Assembly (NCBI RefSeq): GCF_900455735.1
Contig: NZ_UAUI01000021.1
Span: 1-64,000, forward strand
Direction: 5' to 3'
Source: Rhodococcus wratislaviensis
Lineage (GTDB): Bacteria > Actinomycetota > Actinomycetes > Mycobacteriales > Mycobacteriaceae
Length of the DNA: 64,000 nt
In this document: positions 24,695 to 34,217 of the stretch, one piece after another
Layout: each line of letters opens with the position of its first letter
Numbering within the stretch: position 1 is the stretch's first letter
Notes under the pieces: model-generated
Told to the model about the DNA's origin: nothing
Databases searched by the model: none
What the model saw: the letters and a program-made list of their open reading frames with translations, nothing else
Made by a program: the position numbers and the translations under genes

Positions 24695-27529
24695 TTGCTT
24701 GCTGTTCTGCTCGCCCATGCCGTTGCCGCCGTTCTGGCTCCGCTTGTGGTGCGCAAGTTCGGCCGCAACGGTTTCTACCCACTCTCCCTCGTCCCGCTGG
24801 CGTCACTCGGATGGGTGATCGCGAACTGGGGCACCGAACAGACCCTGTCCATCGTGTGGGCTCCGGGCCTGTCGATGGACCTCGACTTCTGGTTCGATCC
24901 GCTCGCCGCGATCATGTCGGTGCTCGTGCTGGGTATCGGCACGCTGATCCTGGTCTACTGCGCGCGCTACTTCACCGACGACGAACCCCGGCTCGGCATC
25001 TTCGCCGCCGAGATGGTGGCCTTCGCCGGGGCCATGTTCGGCCTCGTCGCCAGCGACAACATGTTGCTGCTGTACATATTCTGGGAACTGACGACGGTCC
25101 TGTCGTTCCTGCTGGTCGGGCATTACGCCGAACGCGCGTCGAGTCGCCGGGCCGCGACGCAGGCGCTGCTCGTCACCACCGCGGGTGGTCTGGCCATGCT
25201 GGTCGGCATCATCATCCTCGGCCAGGTGAGTGGCACGTACAACCTGTCCGAACTGATCGAGATAGCACCTCGCGGCTGGCTCGCCGGCGTCGCCGTCGTG
25301 CTGGTCCTCATCGGTGCCCTGTCGAAATCCGCGATCGTCCCACTGCACTTCTGGCTGCCCGGAGCGATGGCCGCCCCGACCCCGGTCAGCGGTTATCTGC
25401 ACGCCGCGGCCATGGTGAAGGCCGGCATCTACCTCGTGGCCAGACTGTCGCCCGGGTTCGCCGATTCGGCGCCCTGGCGGTTCACGATCATCACGCTCGG
25501 CCTGCTGACGATGGTCCTCGCCGGGTGGCGGGCGATGCGCGCCTTCGACCTCAAACTGGTGCTCGCGTTCGGCACCGTCAGCCAGCTCGGTTTCATGATG
25601 GTGCTCGTCGGCCTCGGCACCCGCGACGCCGCGCTCGCCGGCATGACGATGGTCGTCGCGCACGCGATGTTCAAGGCCGCGCTGTTCATGGTGGTCGGCA
25701 TCATCGACCACACGACGGGCACCCGCGACATCCGCAAACTCGCGCACCTCGGTGACCGCGCACCCGCGCTCACGGTCGTCGCCGCGCTGGCCGCGGCGAG
25801 CATGGCCGGGCTTCCCCCGTTCCTCGGGTTCGTCGGCAAGGAAGCCGCATTCGACTCCCTGCTGAGCACGACGGTCCTCGCCGACCCGGCGCGGATCGTC
25901 ACCGTCGGCGTCGTGGTGCTCGGTTCGATCCTGACGCTCGCCTACAGCGTGCGGTTCATGTGGGGCGCCTTCGGTCGCAAGCGGCTCGCGCGGCCGAGCC
26001 CGGCCGTGCAGGGCATGCACGCACCCGGACCGTTGTTCCTCGCCGCGCCCGCCGTGCTCTCGGTACTGAGCCTGGCGGCGGGACTCGTGGCGCCGCAGCT
26101 CGAGAAGCTCCTGACGCCGTACTCGCAGACCCTGCCCGCCGAGGGTGTCTCCGACTATCACCTCGCACTGTGGCACGGCGTGAACACCGCCCTGCTGCTC
26201 ACCCTGCTGGTGTTCGCCGTCGGCACCGCGCTCTTCGTGGCGCAGCGCTGGGTCAACCGGTTGCGGTTCGAGCATCCGCCGCTCGGCAACGCCGACCGCA
26301 TCTACGACGCGACGCTGCGCGGCATGGACGCCCTGTCGATGCGGCTGACCGGCGCCACCCAGCGCGGTTCGCTCCCGCTGACGCAGGCGACCATCCTCGG
26401 CACCCTGGTGGTGGTGCCGCTGGTGCTGCTCGTCGTCGGCACGAATACGGGCGCCGACGTCCGGTTGTGGGATTCGCCGGTGCAGTTCGTGATCGGGCTG
26501 ATGATGGTCGCGGCCGCGCTTGCCGCGACGGTCATGCGCAACCGTCTGGCCAGCGTGATCCTCGTCGGTCTCAGCGGCTACGGCTGTGGTGTGCTGTTCG
26601 CCCTCCACGGAGCCCCCGACCTCGCGCTCACCCAGTTCCTGGTGGAGACGCTCACCCTCGTCATCTTCGTCCTCGTGTTCCGGAAGCTGCCCGCCGAGGT
26701 GGACGAGCGCAGGGCCATCGGCTTCAAGATTCCGCGGGCACTGCTGGCGGTCGCGGTCGGTGCCACCATCACCACGATCGGCGCGTACGCCATCAATGCG
26801 CGGAACTCGGTGCCGATCTACGAGCGACTCCCCGACGCGGCGTACTACCTCGGCAACGGCAAGAACGTCGTCAACGTCCTGCTCGTCGACATCCGTGCCT
26901 GGGACACGCTCGGTGAGATCTCGGTGCTGCTGGTGGCGGCCACGGGCGTCGCGAGCCTGGTGTTCCGCAACCGTCGCTTCGGCAGCGCACCCCGGGTGTC
27001 CGACGCTCCCGCGGTCACGGCCGATTCGTCGGCGTCGCATTCCGAGACCACGTGGCTGCTCGGCGGCGAGCTCATCGATCCGAAACACCGGTCACTGGTC
27101 CTCGAGGTGACGACCCGGCTGATCTTCCCCACCATCATGGTGTTGTCGGTCTACTTCTTCTTCGCCGGTCACAACGCGCCCGGTGGCGGGTTCGCCGGCG
27201 GCCTCACGGCCGGTCTCGCGCTGGTCCTGCGGTACCTGGCGGGCGGACGGTACGAACTCGGCGAAACCGTCCCGATCGACGCGGGCAAGATCCTGGGCCT
27301 CGGACTCACGCTTGCCGCGGGCACCGCGCTGGCGTCGCTGTTCCTCGGCGCCCCGGCGCTGTCCTCCGCGGTGTTCGAGGTGACGCTGCCGCTGGTCGGC
27401 CACGTCAAGATGGTCACCGCCCTCTTCTTCGACCTGGGTGTGTATCTCATCGTGGTCGGGCTCGTACTCGACGTGCTCCGCAGTCTCGGGGCGCGTCTCG
27501 ACGCACAGATCGAGGTGAACCAGCGATGA
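24695..27529 (+). CDS. mnhA: Mrp-type Na+/H+ antiporter, fused subunits A and B
   Basis: A 944-residue membrane protein. The long N-terminal part is the NuoL-like MrpA: HFWLPGAMAAPTPVSGYLHAAAMVKAGIY carries the conserved proton-channel Lys and His. After residue about 650 comes the MrpA C-terminal region (PDLALTQFLVETLTLVIFVLVFRKLP). The last 150 residues are an MrpB domain (LIFPTIMVLSVYFFFAGHNA, then PGGGFAGG). No separate mrpB exists, so A and B are one polypeptide. The start is a TTG at 24695 with GGAG 7 bases upstream. First gene of a tight six-gene operon; overlaps mnhC by 4 bp. Confidence 0.94.
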   Translation: MLAVLLAHAVAAVLAPLVVRKFGRNGFYPLSLVPLASLGWVIANWGTEQTLSIVWAPGLSMDLDFWFDPLAAIMSVLVLGIGTLILVYCARYFTDDEPRLGIFAAEMVAFAGAMFGLVASDNMLLLYIFWELTTVLSFLLVGHYAERASSRRAATQALLVTTAGGLAMLVGIIILGQVSGTYNLSELIEIAPRGWLAGVAVVLVLIGALSKSAIVPLHFWLPGAMAAPTPVSGYLHAAAMVKAGIYLVARLSPGFADSAPWRFTIITLGLLTMVLAGWRAMRAFDLKLVLAFGTVSQLGFMMVLVGLGTRDAALAGMTMVVAHAMFKAALFMVVGIIDHTTGTRDIRKLAHLGDRAPALTVVAALAAASMAGLPPFLGFVGKEAAFDSLLSTTVLADPARIVTVGVVVLGSILTLAYSVRFMWGAFGRKRLARPSPAVQGMHAPGPLFLAAPAVLSVLSLAAGLVAPQLEKLLTPYSQTLPAEGVSDYHLALWHGVNTALLLTLLVFAVGTALFVAQRWVNRLRFEHPPLGNADRIYDATLRGMDALSMRLTGATQRGSLPLTQATILGTLVVVPLVLLVVGTNTGADVRLWDSPVQFVIGLMMVAAALAATVMRNRLASVILVGLSGYGCGVLFALHGAPDLALTQFLVETLTLVIFVLVFRKLPAEVDERRAIGFKIPRALLAVAVGATITTIGAYAINARNSVPIYERLPDAAYYLGNGKNVVNVLLVDIRAWDTLGEISVLLVAATGVASLVFRNRRFGSAPRVSDAPAVTADSSASHSETTWLLGGELIDPKHRSLVLEVTTRLIFPTIMVLSVYFFFAGHNAPGGGFAGGLTAGLALVLRYLAGGRYELGETVPIDAGKILGLGLTLAAGTALASLFLGAPALSSAVFEVTLPLVGHVKMVTALFFDLGVYLIVVGLVLDVLRSLGARLDAQIEVNQR

Positions 27530-28092
27530 GCGCGAACATCGGATTTCTCGTCATCATCGGCGTCCTGGTGTCGGCGGGCGTCTACCTGCTCATCGAACGC
27601 AGCATCACCCGCATGCTGCTGGGACTGCTGCTGTTCGGCAACGGCATCAACCTCCTGATCCTCACGTCCGGCGGTACGGACGGCAATCCGCCCATCGTCG
27701 GCCGCGAGTCCATCCACGAGTCGATGGCCGACCCGCTGGCTCAGGCGATGATTCTGACGGCGATCGTCATCACGATGGGCATCGCCGGCTTCGTGCTGGC
27801 GCTCGCGTACCGGTCGTTCAAGATCACCACGCAGGACGCCGTCGAGAACGACCCCGAGGACACCAAGGTCCTGCGGCGCCGGTCGCCCGCCGAGGCCCCC
27901 GACCGCGACCGCTCCGACGACCCGGTCACCGGCGAGCCGAGTTTCAGCGGCGACGCATTCGACAAGGACGGAAACCCCATTCCCCTGGAAGAGCTGAAGA
28001 ACCTCGAAGACCTCGAATGCTACGAAGACCTGCACGAGGGTGACTTCGACGACGAGGACTCCGACAAGGCCGGGATCGGGGAGAAGTCGTGA
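27526..28092 (+). CDS. mnhC: Mrp antiporter subunit C with acidic C-terminal tail
   Basis: A 188-residue NuoK-like subunit. Residues 1 to about 100 hold three membrane helices with the family sequence RMLLGLLLFGNGINLLIL and ADPLAQAMILTAIVITMG. The remaining 85 residues form a hydrophilic, strongly acidic tail (EELKNLEDLECYEDLHEGDF) that is longer than in the usual MrpC of about 110-130 residues. Start ATG overlaps the mnhA stop; its own stop overlaps the mnhD GTG. Confidence 0.93.
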   Translation: MSANIGFLVIIGVLVSAGVYLLIERSITRMLLGLLLFGNGINLLILTSGGTDGNPPIVGRESIHESMADPLAQAMILTAIVITMGIAGFVLALAYRSFKITTQDAVENDPEDTKVLRRRSPAEAPDRDRSDDPVTGEPSFSGDAFDKDGNPIPLEELKNLEDLECYEDLHEGDFDDEDSDKAGIGEKS

Positions 28093-29711
28093 CCATATCC
28101 CCACACATCATCACGGCCCTCGCGCCGCTGCCGGTCCTCGTGCCGATGCTCGCCGCCGCGGCCACGCTGGTGCTCGGCCGGCGTCCGCGAGCTCAGCGGA
28201 TCATCACGCTCGTCGCGTTGATCGGCGTCCTCGTCGTGTCGGGACTACTGCTGTACCTGGCCGACCGCGACGGGACGACGGCCATTCAGGTGGGTGGCTG
28301 GGATTCGCCGATCGGCATCACGCTGGTAGTCGACCGGCTGTCGGCGATGATGCTGGTGGTCTCGTCGATCGTGCTGCTCGCCGTCATGGCATACGCCGTG
28401 GGTCAGGGTATCCGCGACGGCAGTGAGGACCAGCCCGTCTCGATCTTCCTGCCCACGTATCTGGCGCTGACGGCGGGCATCTCCAACGCGTTCCTCGCGG
28501 GCGACCTGTTCAATCTGTACGTCGGCTTCGAGGTGCTCCTCGCCGCCAGCTTCGTGCTGCTGACGCTCGGTGCGAGCGCCGACCGTGTCCGTGCCGGTGT
28601 GTCGTACGTGATGGTGTCGATGGTGTCGTCGCTGATCTTCCTTGCGGGCATCGCATTCGCCTACGCGGCCACCGGAACCCTCAACCTCGCCGACATGGCC
28701 ACCCGCCTCGACGGCATCCCGTCCGGCACGCGCACGGCCATCTTCGGTGTGCTGCTCGTGGCGTTCGGTATCAAGGCGGCGGTGTTCCCGCTGTCGACGT
28801 GGCTGCCCGACTCCTACCCCACCGCGCCCGCACCGGTCACCGCCGTGTTCGCCGGCCTGCTCACCAAGGTGGGTGTGTACGCGATCATCCGCGCGCACAC
28901 GCTGCTCTTCCCGGAGGGCGAACTCGACAACGTGCTGATGGTGTGCGGCCTCCTGACGATGCTCGTCGGCATCCTCGGTGCGATCGCGCAGAGCGACATC
29001 AAACGTCTGCTGTCCTTCACGCTGGTCAGCCACATCGGGTACATGGTGTTCGGTGTCGCGCTGTCGACGCAGTCGGGGCTCTCGGGTGCCATCTACTACG
29101 TGGCCCACCACATTCTGGTGCAGACCACGCTGTTCCTGGTGGTCGGTCTGATCGAACGCCAGGCCGGGTCGTCGTCGTTGCGACGTCTCGGCGGGCTCGC
29201 CGCGGCGAGCCCCGTCCTGGCCATCGTGTTCCTCGTCCCGGCCCTCAACCTCGGTGGCATTCCCCCGTTCTCCGGGTTCATCGGCAAGGTCGCGCTGCTG
29301 CAGGCCGGCTCGGCCGACGCGAGCGTGCTGGCGTGGATCCTCGTCGCGGGCGGAACCCTCACCAGCCTCCTCACGTTGTACGTCGTCGCACGCGTCTGGA
29401 CCAAGGCGTTCTGGCGGGCCCGCGCCGACGCCCCCGAGGGTGATCTCGCGGACGTCAGCCCGTCGGCGCTGCTCGACGAGTCCGAGGCCGACATCTCGTT
29501 CGACGACCGCGCCGACGTGGGCCGTATCCCCGCGATGATGCTCATCCCCACCGTCGCCCTCGTCGCCGTGGGGCTGGCGATGACGGTGTTCGCCGGCCAG
29601 ATCATCCAGATCAGCGATCGCGCGGCGAGCGACCTGCAGAACCGGTCCATCTACATCGACGCCGTCCTCGGCGGGCATCCCGGCGGCGAAGCGCAGGAGG
29701 CACCGCGATGA
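28089..29711 (+). CDS. mnhD: Mrp antiporter subunit D
   Basis: A 540-residue NuoM/N-like subunit with about 14 membrane helices. The channel segment is STWLPDSYPTAPAPVTAVFAGLLTKVGVYAIIR; SDIKRLLSFTLVSHIGYMVFG and LNLGGIPPFSGFIGKVALL follow. Between the last helices is a hydrophilic acidic loop (DAPEGDLADVSPSALLDE). With subunit A it forms the proton-translocating core. GTG start inside the mnhC end; overlaps mnhE by 4 bp. Confidence 0.94.
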   Translation: MTISPHIITALAPLPVLVPMLAAAATLVLGRRPRAQRIITLVALIGVLVVSGLLLYLADRDGTTAIQVGGWDSPIGITLVVDRLSAMMLVVSSIVLLAVMAYAVGQGIRDGSEDQPVSIFLPTYLALTAGISNAFLAGDLFNLYVGFEVLLAASFVLLTLGASADRVRAGVSYVMVSMVSSLIFLAGIAFAYAATGTLNLADMATRLDGIPSGTRTAIFGVLLVAFGIKAAVFPLSTWLPDSYPTAPAPVTAVFAGLLTKVGVYAIIRAHTLLFPEGELDNVLMVCGLLTMLVGILGAIAQSDIKRLLSFTLVSHIGYMVFGVALSTQSGLSGAIYYVAHHILVQTTLFLVVGLIERQAGSSSLRRLGGLAAASPVLAIVFLVPALNLGGIPPFSGFIGKVALLQAGSADASVLAWILVAGGTLTSLLTLYVVARVWTKAFWRARADAPEGDLADVSPSALLDESEADISFDDRADVGRIPAMMLIPTVALVAVGLAMTVFAGQIIQISDRAASDLQNRSIYIDAVLGGHPGGEAQEAPR

Positions 29712-30280
29712 AACGCGAGAGACTTCTCCAGTTCGGCGCGCTGCTGTGGCTGATGGCGGTGTGGATCCTGTTGTGGGGCAACGTCAGCTGGGGCAACATC
29801 CTCGGTGGGCTCGCCGTCGGCGCGCTCATCATGGTGCTCATGCCGCTGCCGCGGGTGCCCGTGGAGGGCCGGGTGCACGTCCTGCCGCTGCTCCGGCTGG
29901 CCGTGATGTTCGTGTACTACTCGCTCCAGTCGAGCCTCCAGATCGCGTGGCTCGCGCTCCGGCCAGGCCCGCCGCCCGTCACCGGGGTCCTGCGCTACCA
30001 GCTGGGGATCAAGTCGGACCTCGTCCTGACCCTGTGCATCGACGTCCTGAACCTCATTCCGGGCACCATGGTCCTCGAGATCGACCAGGTCCGGCGGATC
30101 GTCTACGTGCACGTCCTGGACATGGGCTCGCAGAAGGCGGTCAGCCAGTTCTACCGCACGGTCGCGCAATTGGAACGGCTGTTCATCGCGGCGTTCGAAC
30201 GCGACTCCGACTGGAAACCGAGCCCCTGGCACAACCGCGACCTGCAATACGAAGACCCCACCCAGGAGGGCAGCTCATGA
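29708..30280 (+). CDS. mnhE: Mrp antiporter subunit E
   Basis: A 190-residue subunit with two N-terminal membrane helices (LLWLMAVWILLWGNVSWGNILGG) and the family core VMFVYYSLQSSLQIAWLALRPG, then DLVLTLCIDVLNLIPGTMVLEID. The last 40 residues are hydrophilic. Overlaps both neighbours by 4 bp. Confidence 0.92.
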   Translation: MKRERLLQFGALLWLMAVWILLWGNVSWGNILGGLAVGALIMVLMPLPRVPVEGRVHVLPLLRLAVMFVYYSLQSSLQIAWLALRPGPPPVTGVLRYQLGIKSDLVLTLCIDVLNLIPGTMVLEIDQVRRIVYVHVLDMGSQKAVSQFYRTVAQLERLFIAAFERDSDWKPSPWHNRDLQYEDPTQEGSS

Positions 30281-30537
30281 CGGTCGTCTCGGTCATATCC
30301 GGAATCATCCTGGTCGTCGCCGGGGTCCTGACGACGTTCCGGCTGCTCGACGGACCCAACTCGCTGGACCGTCTCGTCGCCCTCGACACCCTGATCGCGC
30401 TCGCAATGTGCGGGCTCGCCGTGTGGGCCGCGTACACCGGCGACACGACGATCGTGCCCGCCATCGTCGCGCTGTCGTTGGTGGGATTCATCGGCTCGGT
30501 GTCGGTGGCCCGGTTCCGGGTGAGTGACAAGTCGTGA
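30277..30537 (+). CDS. mnhF: Mrp antiporter subunit F
   Basis: An 86-residue protein with three membrane helices and the family block GVLTTFRLLDGPNSLDRLVALDTLIAL. The ATG at 30277 overlaps the mnhE stop (ATGA), and the stop overlaps the mnhG GTG. Confidence 0.92.
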   Translation: MTVVSVISGIILVVAGVLTTFRLLDGPNSLDRLVALDTLIALAMCGLAVWAAYTGDTTIVPAIVALSLVGFIGSVSVARFRVSDKS

Positions 30538-30872
30538 CCACCGCGCTGAACGTCATCGGGGCCACGCTCATGCTGTGCGGCTCGCTGCTCGCACTGACGG
30601 CCGCCATCGCCATCGTCCGGTTCCCGGACACCCTGCGCCGCATGCACGCCGCCACCAAACCGCAGGTGGTCGGTCTCATCATGGTTCTCGCAGGCGCCGT
30701 CCTCGAACTGCGCGGCAACGTCGACATCTGGATGCTGATCCTCGTCGGCATCTTCACCCTGTTCACCGCGCCGGTCATCGCGCACAGCGTCGGCCGGGTG
30801 GCGTACCGGGAGCAGCGAGATCAGGACGGGCTGTTGATGATCAACGAGTTGGAGCCGCCAGAACGTCGGTGA
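30534..30872 (+). CDS. mnhG: Mrp antiporter subunit G
   Basis: A 112-residue protein with three membrane helices and the family block AAIAIVRFPDTLRRMHAATKP. Last gene of the operon. Its final 32 bases overlap the 3' end of the convergent PAP2-family gene, so no intergenic terminator separates them. Confidence 0.92.
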   Translation: MTTALNVIGATLMLCGSLLALTAAIAIVRFPDTLRRMHAATKPQVVGLIMVLAGAVLELRGNVDIWMLILVGIFTLFTAPVIAHSVGRVAYREQRDQDGLLMINELEPPERR

Positions 30873-32181
30873 CCGCCGCCTTCGCGCCGCTGCCCCACCG
30901 CGCGAGTGCGGTGTCGGGCCGGGCGAAGAACGTCGCGTAGAACCCGAGGCTGATCGTGGCGAGGGCGCCGAGCACGAGCGGTCCGGACACCTCGGGGAAT
31001 CGGCCCATCGGCACCGCGAGGTAGCGGTAGCTGAGCAGCAGTCCGGCGAGCACCAGCGCGCCGCCTCCGACGAGGCGGACCCGGAACCAGCCCCACCCCC
31101 GCTCGGGGTCGCGCAACGCGGATTCGATGGTCAGGCACAGGACTGCTCCGGCGACCAGGTCGACGCCGTAGTGGTAGCCGAATCCGAGGGTCGCCGTCAG
31201 CGTGCACACCAGCCAGAACGTGCCGCCGAGGCGCAGCCACCAGGCACCCTGCCGGGAGTGGATGAACAGGGCGAGGGCCCACGCCGTGTGCAGGCTCGGC
31301 ATGCAGTTGCGGGGGGTCACCGAATCGAACGACATCGGTTCAGGTGCGAAGTCGGGTGTCGGGACGAGGTTGGGCCAGTAGTCGCTGACCTGGAACCCCT
31401 GGCCTTCGGTGCCGAACGCGAAGATCGGACCGACCACCGGGAACAGCACGTAGAACACGGGACCGACGAGACCGATCAGCAGGAACGTGCGCACCAGGTA
31501 GTGCGACGGCCAGCCGTTCCGCAGTTGGTAGACGGCCACCGCGATGGCCGCGACCGGCAGTTCGATGTAGACCCAGTGGAGGATGCCGTACCCGACGGGA
31601 CCGAGAGCGTCGACGAACTGCCCCAGGTGCCACGACGGGCTGCCGAGCGCATGATCGGCCAGTTGGGCGTACTCGTCGAGCACCATCGGCCCGGCCATGA
31701 TCGTGACCTGCAGCCAGGCGTCGCCGAATTTGGTCGCGAGTATCAGCAGCGCACCGAGACCGACGCCCTGGAGGGCGCTGCGCCGCTGGTCGCCGGTCCA
31801 GCGGACCGCCGCGTACACGCCCACCGCCGTGAGTACCCAGGTCGCGCCGTTTCCGACGGTCAGCGGGCCGCCCGACAGGTAGCGTGCCGCAGCAACCACG
31901 ACGTCGATGCCTGCTGCGGCGGAGAGTGCGACGACGCGCTGGCGATTGGTGAGCCCGACCATCGCGAGCGCGAGGCCGGCCCACGGGACGGACGCCGACT
32001 TGGGGGTCAGGACGTAGTCGTGGAACAGGCTTTCGAGGGGGCCCTGGAAACCCTGGGTGGACGCGACCACTTGGACCACCACCAGCAGGATCGCCACACC
32101 GAGCGCCCCGCTCGCGACGAACATGCGGGAACGATCGACGGGCCCACCCGGCCGCATAACGGCAACATCGTCGATCGACAC
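30841..32181 (-). CDS. PAP2-superfamily membrane protein (inositolphosphotransferase-like)
   Basis: A 446-residue multi-pass membrane protein. The C-terminal half carries a PAP2/Aur1-like signature: CMPSLHTAWALALF (general His) and GFGYHYGVDLVAGAVL (second His and Asp). The N-terminal half has several further helices. Relatives in actinobacteria handle lipid phosphates or transfer phosphoinositol in envelope lipids; the exact reaction is not decided. GTG start at 32181, with an alternative ATG at 32157. It overlaps mnhG at its 3' end. Confidence 0.82.
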   Translation of the reverse strand: MSIDDVAVMRPGGPVDRSRMFVASGALGVAILLVVVQVVASTQGFQGPLESLFHDYVLTPKSASVPWAGLALAMVGLTNRQRVVALSAAAGIDVVVAAARYLSGGPLTVGNGATWVLTAVGVYAAVRWTGDQRRSALQGVGLGALLILATKFGDAWLQVTIMAGPMVLDEYAQLADHALGSPSWHLGQFVDALGPVGYGILHWVYIELPVAAIAVAVYQLRNGWPSHYLVRTFLLIGLVGPVFYVLFPVVGPIFAFGTEGQGFQVSDYWPNLVPTPDFAPEPMSFDSVTPRNCMPSLHTAWALALFIHSRQGAWWLRLGGTFWLVCTLTATLGFGYHYGVDLVAGAVLCLTIESALRDPERGWGWFRVRLVGGGALVLAGLLLSYRYLAVPMGRFPEVSGPLVLGALATISLGFYATFFARPDTALARWGSGAKAAVTDVLAAPTR

Positions 32182-32242
32182 CCGCCAAGTGTAAACAACA
32201 CGTGAACGGGAAGTGGACGAGTGTCCTGCCCGAGACCGTCTT

Positions 32243-33367
32243 TCAGGTCCCGAGCTCCTTCACCAGCGCATCGACCACAGCCACCAGGTCACCGCCGGTC
32301 GCCTCCGCGACCTGACGTTGCCGCTGGTAGGACGCACCCCGGCGGGGAATCTCCGCGACCGCGGCCAGTTCGTCCGCGCAGCCGAGACGCACGGCGGTCG
32401 GGGCCAGCTTCTCGAGCAGGTCGTTCAGGTCGTCGGTGACGAGCCGCTCGTTGCTGTCCTCGTCGAGGATGATCTCGGCGTCGAGCCCGTACCGCGCGGC
32501 CCGCCACTTGTTCTCCTTCACGTGCCACGGCTGCAGGTTGGGCAGGTTCTCGCCCGCCTCGAAACGCCGGTCCAGGTCGACGATCAGGCAGTGCACGAGC
32601 GCGACGAGGGAACTGAGTTCGGCGCGGGTGGAGATGCCGTCGAAGACGCGGACCTCGATGGTGCCCCACCGCGGCGCCGGCCTGATGTCCCAGTGCATCC
32701 CGCCGATCTTGGTGATCACACCGGTCTTCATCTGGTCGCTGATGAAGTCCTCGTACTGCCCCCAGTTCGCGAACTGGTACGGCAACCCCGCGGTGGGGAG
32801 TTGCTGGAACATCAGCGCACGGTTACTCGCGTACCCGGTGTTGACGCCGGCCCACATCGGCGAGGACGCGGACAGCGCGAGCAGATGCGGGTACCGCTGC
32901 AACAGCGCATTGAGGATCGGGAACACCTTCTGCGGCGAGGACACACCGACGTGGACGTGCACACCCCAGATGAGCATCTGACGGCCCCACCACTGGGTCC
33001 GTTCGATCAGCTCGTCGTAATCCGGTGTGCGCGTGACCAATTGGGTCGACCACTGCGCAAACGGGTGGGTGCCCGCGCAGATGAGATCGACGCCGAGCGG
33101 GTTCGCCGCCCGCCGCAGCAGGTCGAGCGACTCGTCGAGGTCGTCCATCGCCTCACCGACGGTGGAGTGGATCCCGGTGACCAGTTCGACGGTGTTGCGC
33201 AGCAACTCCTTGGTGATCCTCGGATCCTCGGGACCGGCGAGACTCGCCACCGCGTCGAACACCTCCGCGGCCGTGTTGGAGAGATCCCGCGTGACCCTGT
33301 CGACCAGCGCGATCTCCCACTCGACACCCAGCGTCGGCCGCGGCGAACCGGGAAAGGGAACTACCAC
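32243..33367 (-). CDS. Carboxylate-amine ligase, glutamate-cysteine ligase family 2 (YbdK type)
   Basis: A 374-residue GCS2-family protein. The opening GVEWEIALVDRVTRDLSN holds the metal-binding Glu pair; later blocks are GTHPFAQWSTQLVTRTPDYDEL, GVHVHVGVSS and MHWDIRPAPRWGTIEVRVFDG. YbdK proteins have weak glutamate-cysteine ligase activity, and the true substrate is uncertain. The M. tuberculosis counterpart (Rv0433) lies next to sodC, as here. GTG start. Confidence 0.88.
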   Translation of the reverse strand: MVVPFPGSPRPTLGVEWEIALVDRVTRDLSNTAAEVFDAVASLAGPEDPRITKELLRNTVELVTGIHSTVGEAMDDLDESLDLLRRAANPLGVDLICAGTHPFAQWSTQLVTRTPDYDELIERTQWWGRQMLIWGVHVHVGVSSPQKVFPILNALLQRYPHLLALSASSPMWAGVNTGYASNRALMFQQLPTAGLPYQFANWGQYEDFISDQMKTGVITKIGGMHWDIRPAPRWGTIEVRVFDGISTRAELSSLVALVHCLIVDLDRRFEAGENLPNLQPWHVKENKWRAARYGLDAEIILDEDSNERLVTDDLNDLLEKLAPTAVRLGCADELAAVAEIPRRGASYQRQRQVAEATGGDLVAVVDALVKELGT

Positions 33368-33409
33368 GGTTTCGATCCAACCACAGGCCGCAGTGCGCGG
33401 CAGCGCACC

Positions 33410-33435
33410 GACATCCCGGCCGAAGCCGGGATGTC
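33410..33435 (-). terminator. Hairpin terminator downstream of sodC
   Basis: Perfect 11-bp arms GACATCCCGGC / GCCGGGATGTC around a CGAA tetraloop, 8 bp beyond the sodC stop and before the ybdK-like gene. A stable GC-rich stem without a T-run. Confidence 0.65.
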
Positions 33436-33442
33436 ACGCGGC

Positions 33443-34144
33443 TCAGCTGGCGCCGATGACACCGCAGGCCACGCGCGAGCCTGCGTCCCCGGTGTTCAGG
33501 GTTTCCTGATCGGGGGCGGGTGCGTAACGAGTGGGGATGTTGGCGAAATTGTCGGGACCCGAGTGGATCATGACCGCGGTGCCGCTGTCGCCGTTCTTCA
33601 GGTCCTCGACCGTGAAGGCGTCGGTGGTGGTGACCAACTCGGCCGTGCCGTCGGCCAGAACCTGCAGTGAGGTGAGGTCGCCACTCGCGGGGTGGCCCGA
33701 GTGACCTTCGGCCTGGAAGTGCCCGCCCGCGGACAGGAAGTTTCCGGGCGCACCGCCGGTGGGTGCCACGGAGTTCGTCTCACACTTTCCGACGGAGTGC
33801 ACGTGGAAACCGTGGAAGCCGGGGGTCTGATCCTTGACGGAAACGGTGACCTCGACGTGACTGCCTGCCTGCTTGAACGTGGCGGTGCCCACGTCCTCGC
33901 CCTCGGCGTTCTTCAGCGTCGCGCTGACCGCGCCGCTCTCGGCGGATTCACCCGAACCGCTCTCGGCGTCGCCGGGAACGCCTGCGGCGCTGGGATCGGC
34001 GGCGCCGGTCCAGACGGGAGGAGTGGTGCCGGGAACGTCGGTCGGCTCCTCGTTGTTACTGCAGGCGGTCAGTCCGAGTGCTGCAATGGCCACCACCGGG
34101 GTGACAATGCGCCAGGACATCCGACGGGTAGAACTCGAGGCCAT
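33443..34144 (-). CDS. sodC: Cu/Zn superoxide dismutase lipoprotein
   Basis: A 233-residue exported SOD. The N-terminal signal ends at a lipobox ([11 protein letters not shown]), anchoring it to the outer face of the membrane. A low-complexity Ser/Gly/Glu linker precedes the SOD barrel. Metal ligands are in [32 protein letters not shown] (the bridging region) and [10 protein letters not shown], with the C-terminal SRVACGVIG Cys. Start ATG at 34144 with AAAGGAG upstream; the earlier ATG at 34186 lacks one. The family destroys superoxide produced outside the cell. Confidence 0.94.
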   Translation of the reverse strand: MASSSTRRMSWRIVTPVVAIAALGLTACSNNEEPTDVPGTTPPVWTGAADPSAAGVPGDAESGSGESAESGAVSATLKNAEGEDVGTATFKQAGSHVEVTVSVKDQTPGFHGFHVHSVGKCETNSVAPTGGAPGNFLSAGGHFQAEGHSGHPASGDLTSLQVLADGTAELVTTTDAFTVEDLKNGDSGTAVMIHSGPDNFANIPTRYAPAPDQETLNTGDAGSRVACGVIGAS

Positions 34145-34217
34145 CAAACCGCTCCTTTGAGGTGGCGAAGAAGTGCATCTGATCATAACCGCGGCGATGG
34201 TGCACCGACCGTCCGGT

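Noticed and set aside
24803-27088. 761-codon open frame on the minus strand, opposite mnhA
   Set aside because: Shadow of the mnhA codon pattern: extremely rich in Arg, Asp, Glu, Gln and His, no recognisable domain, and wholly inside a clear membrane-protein gene.
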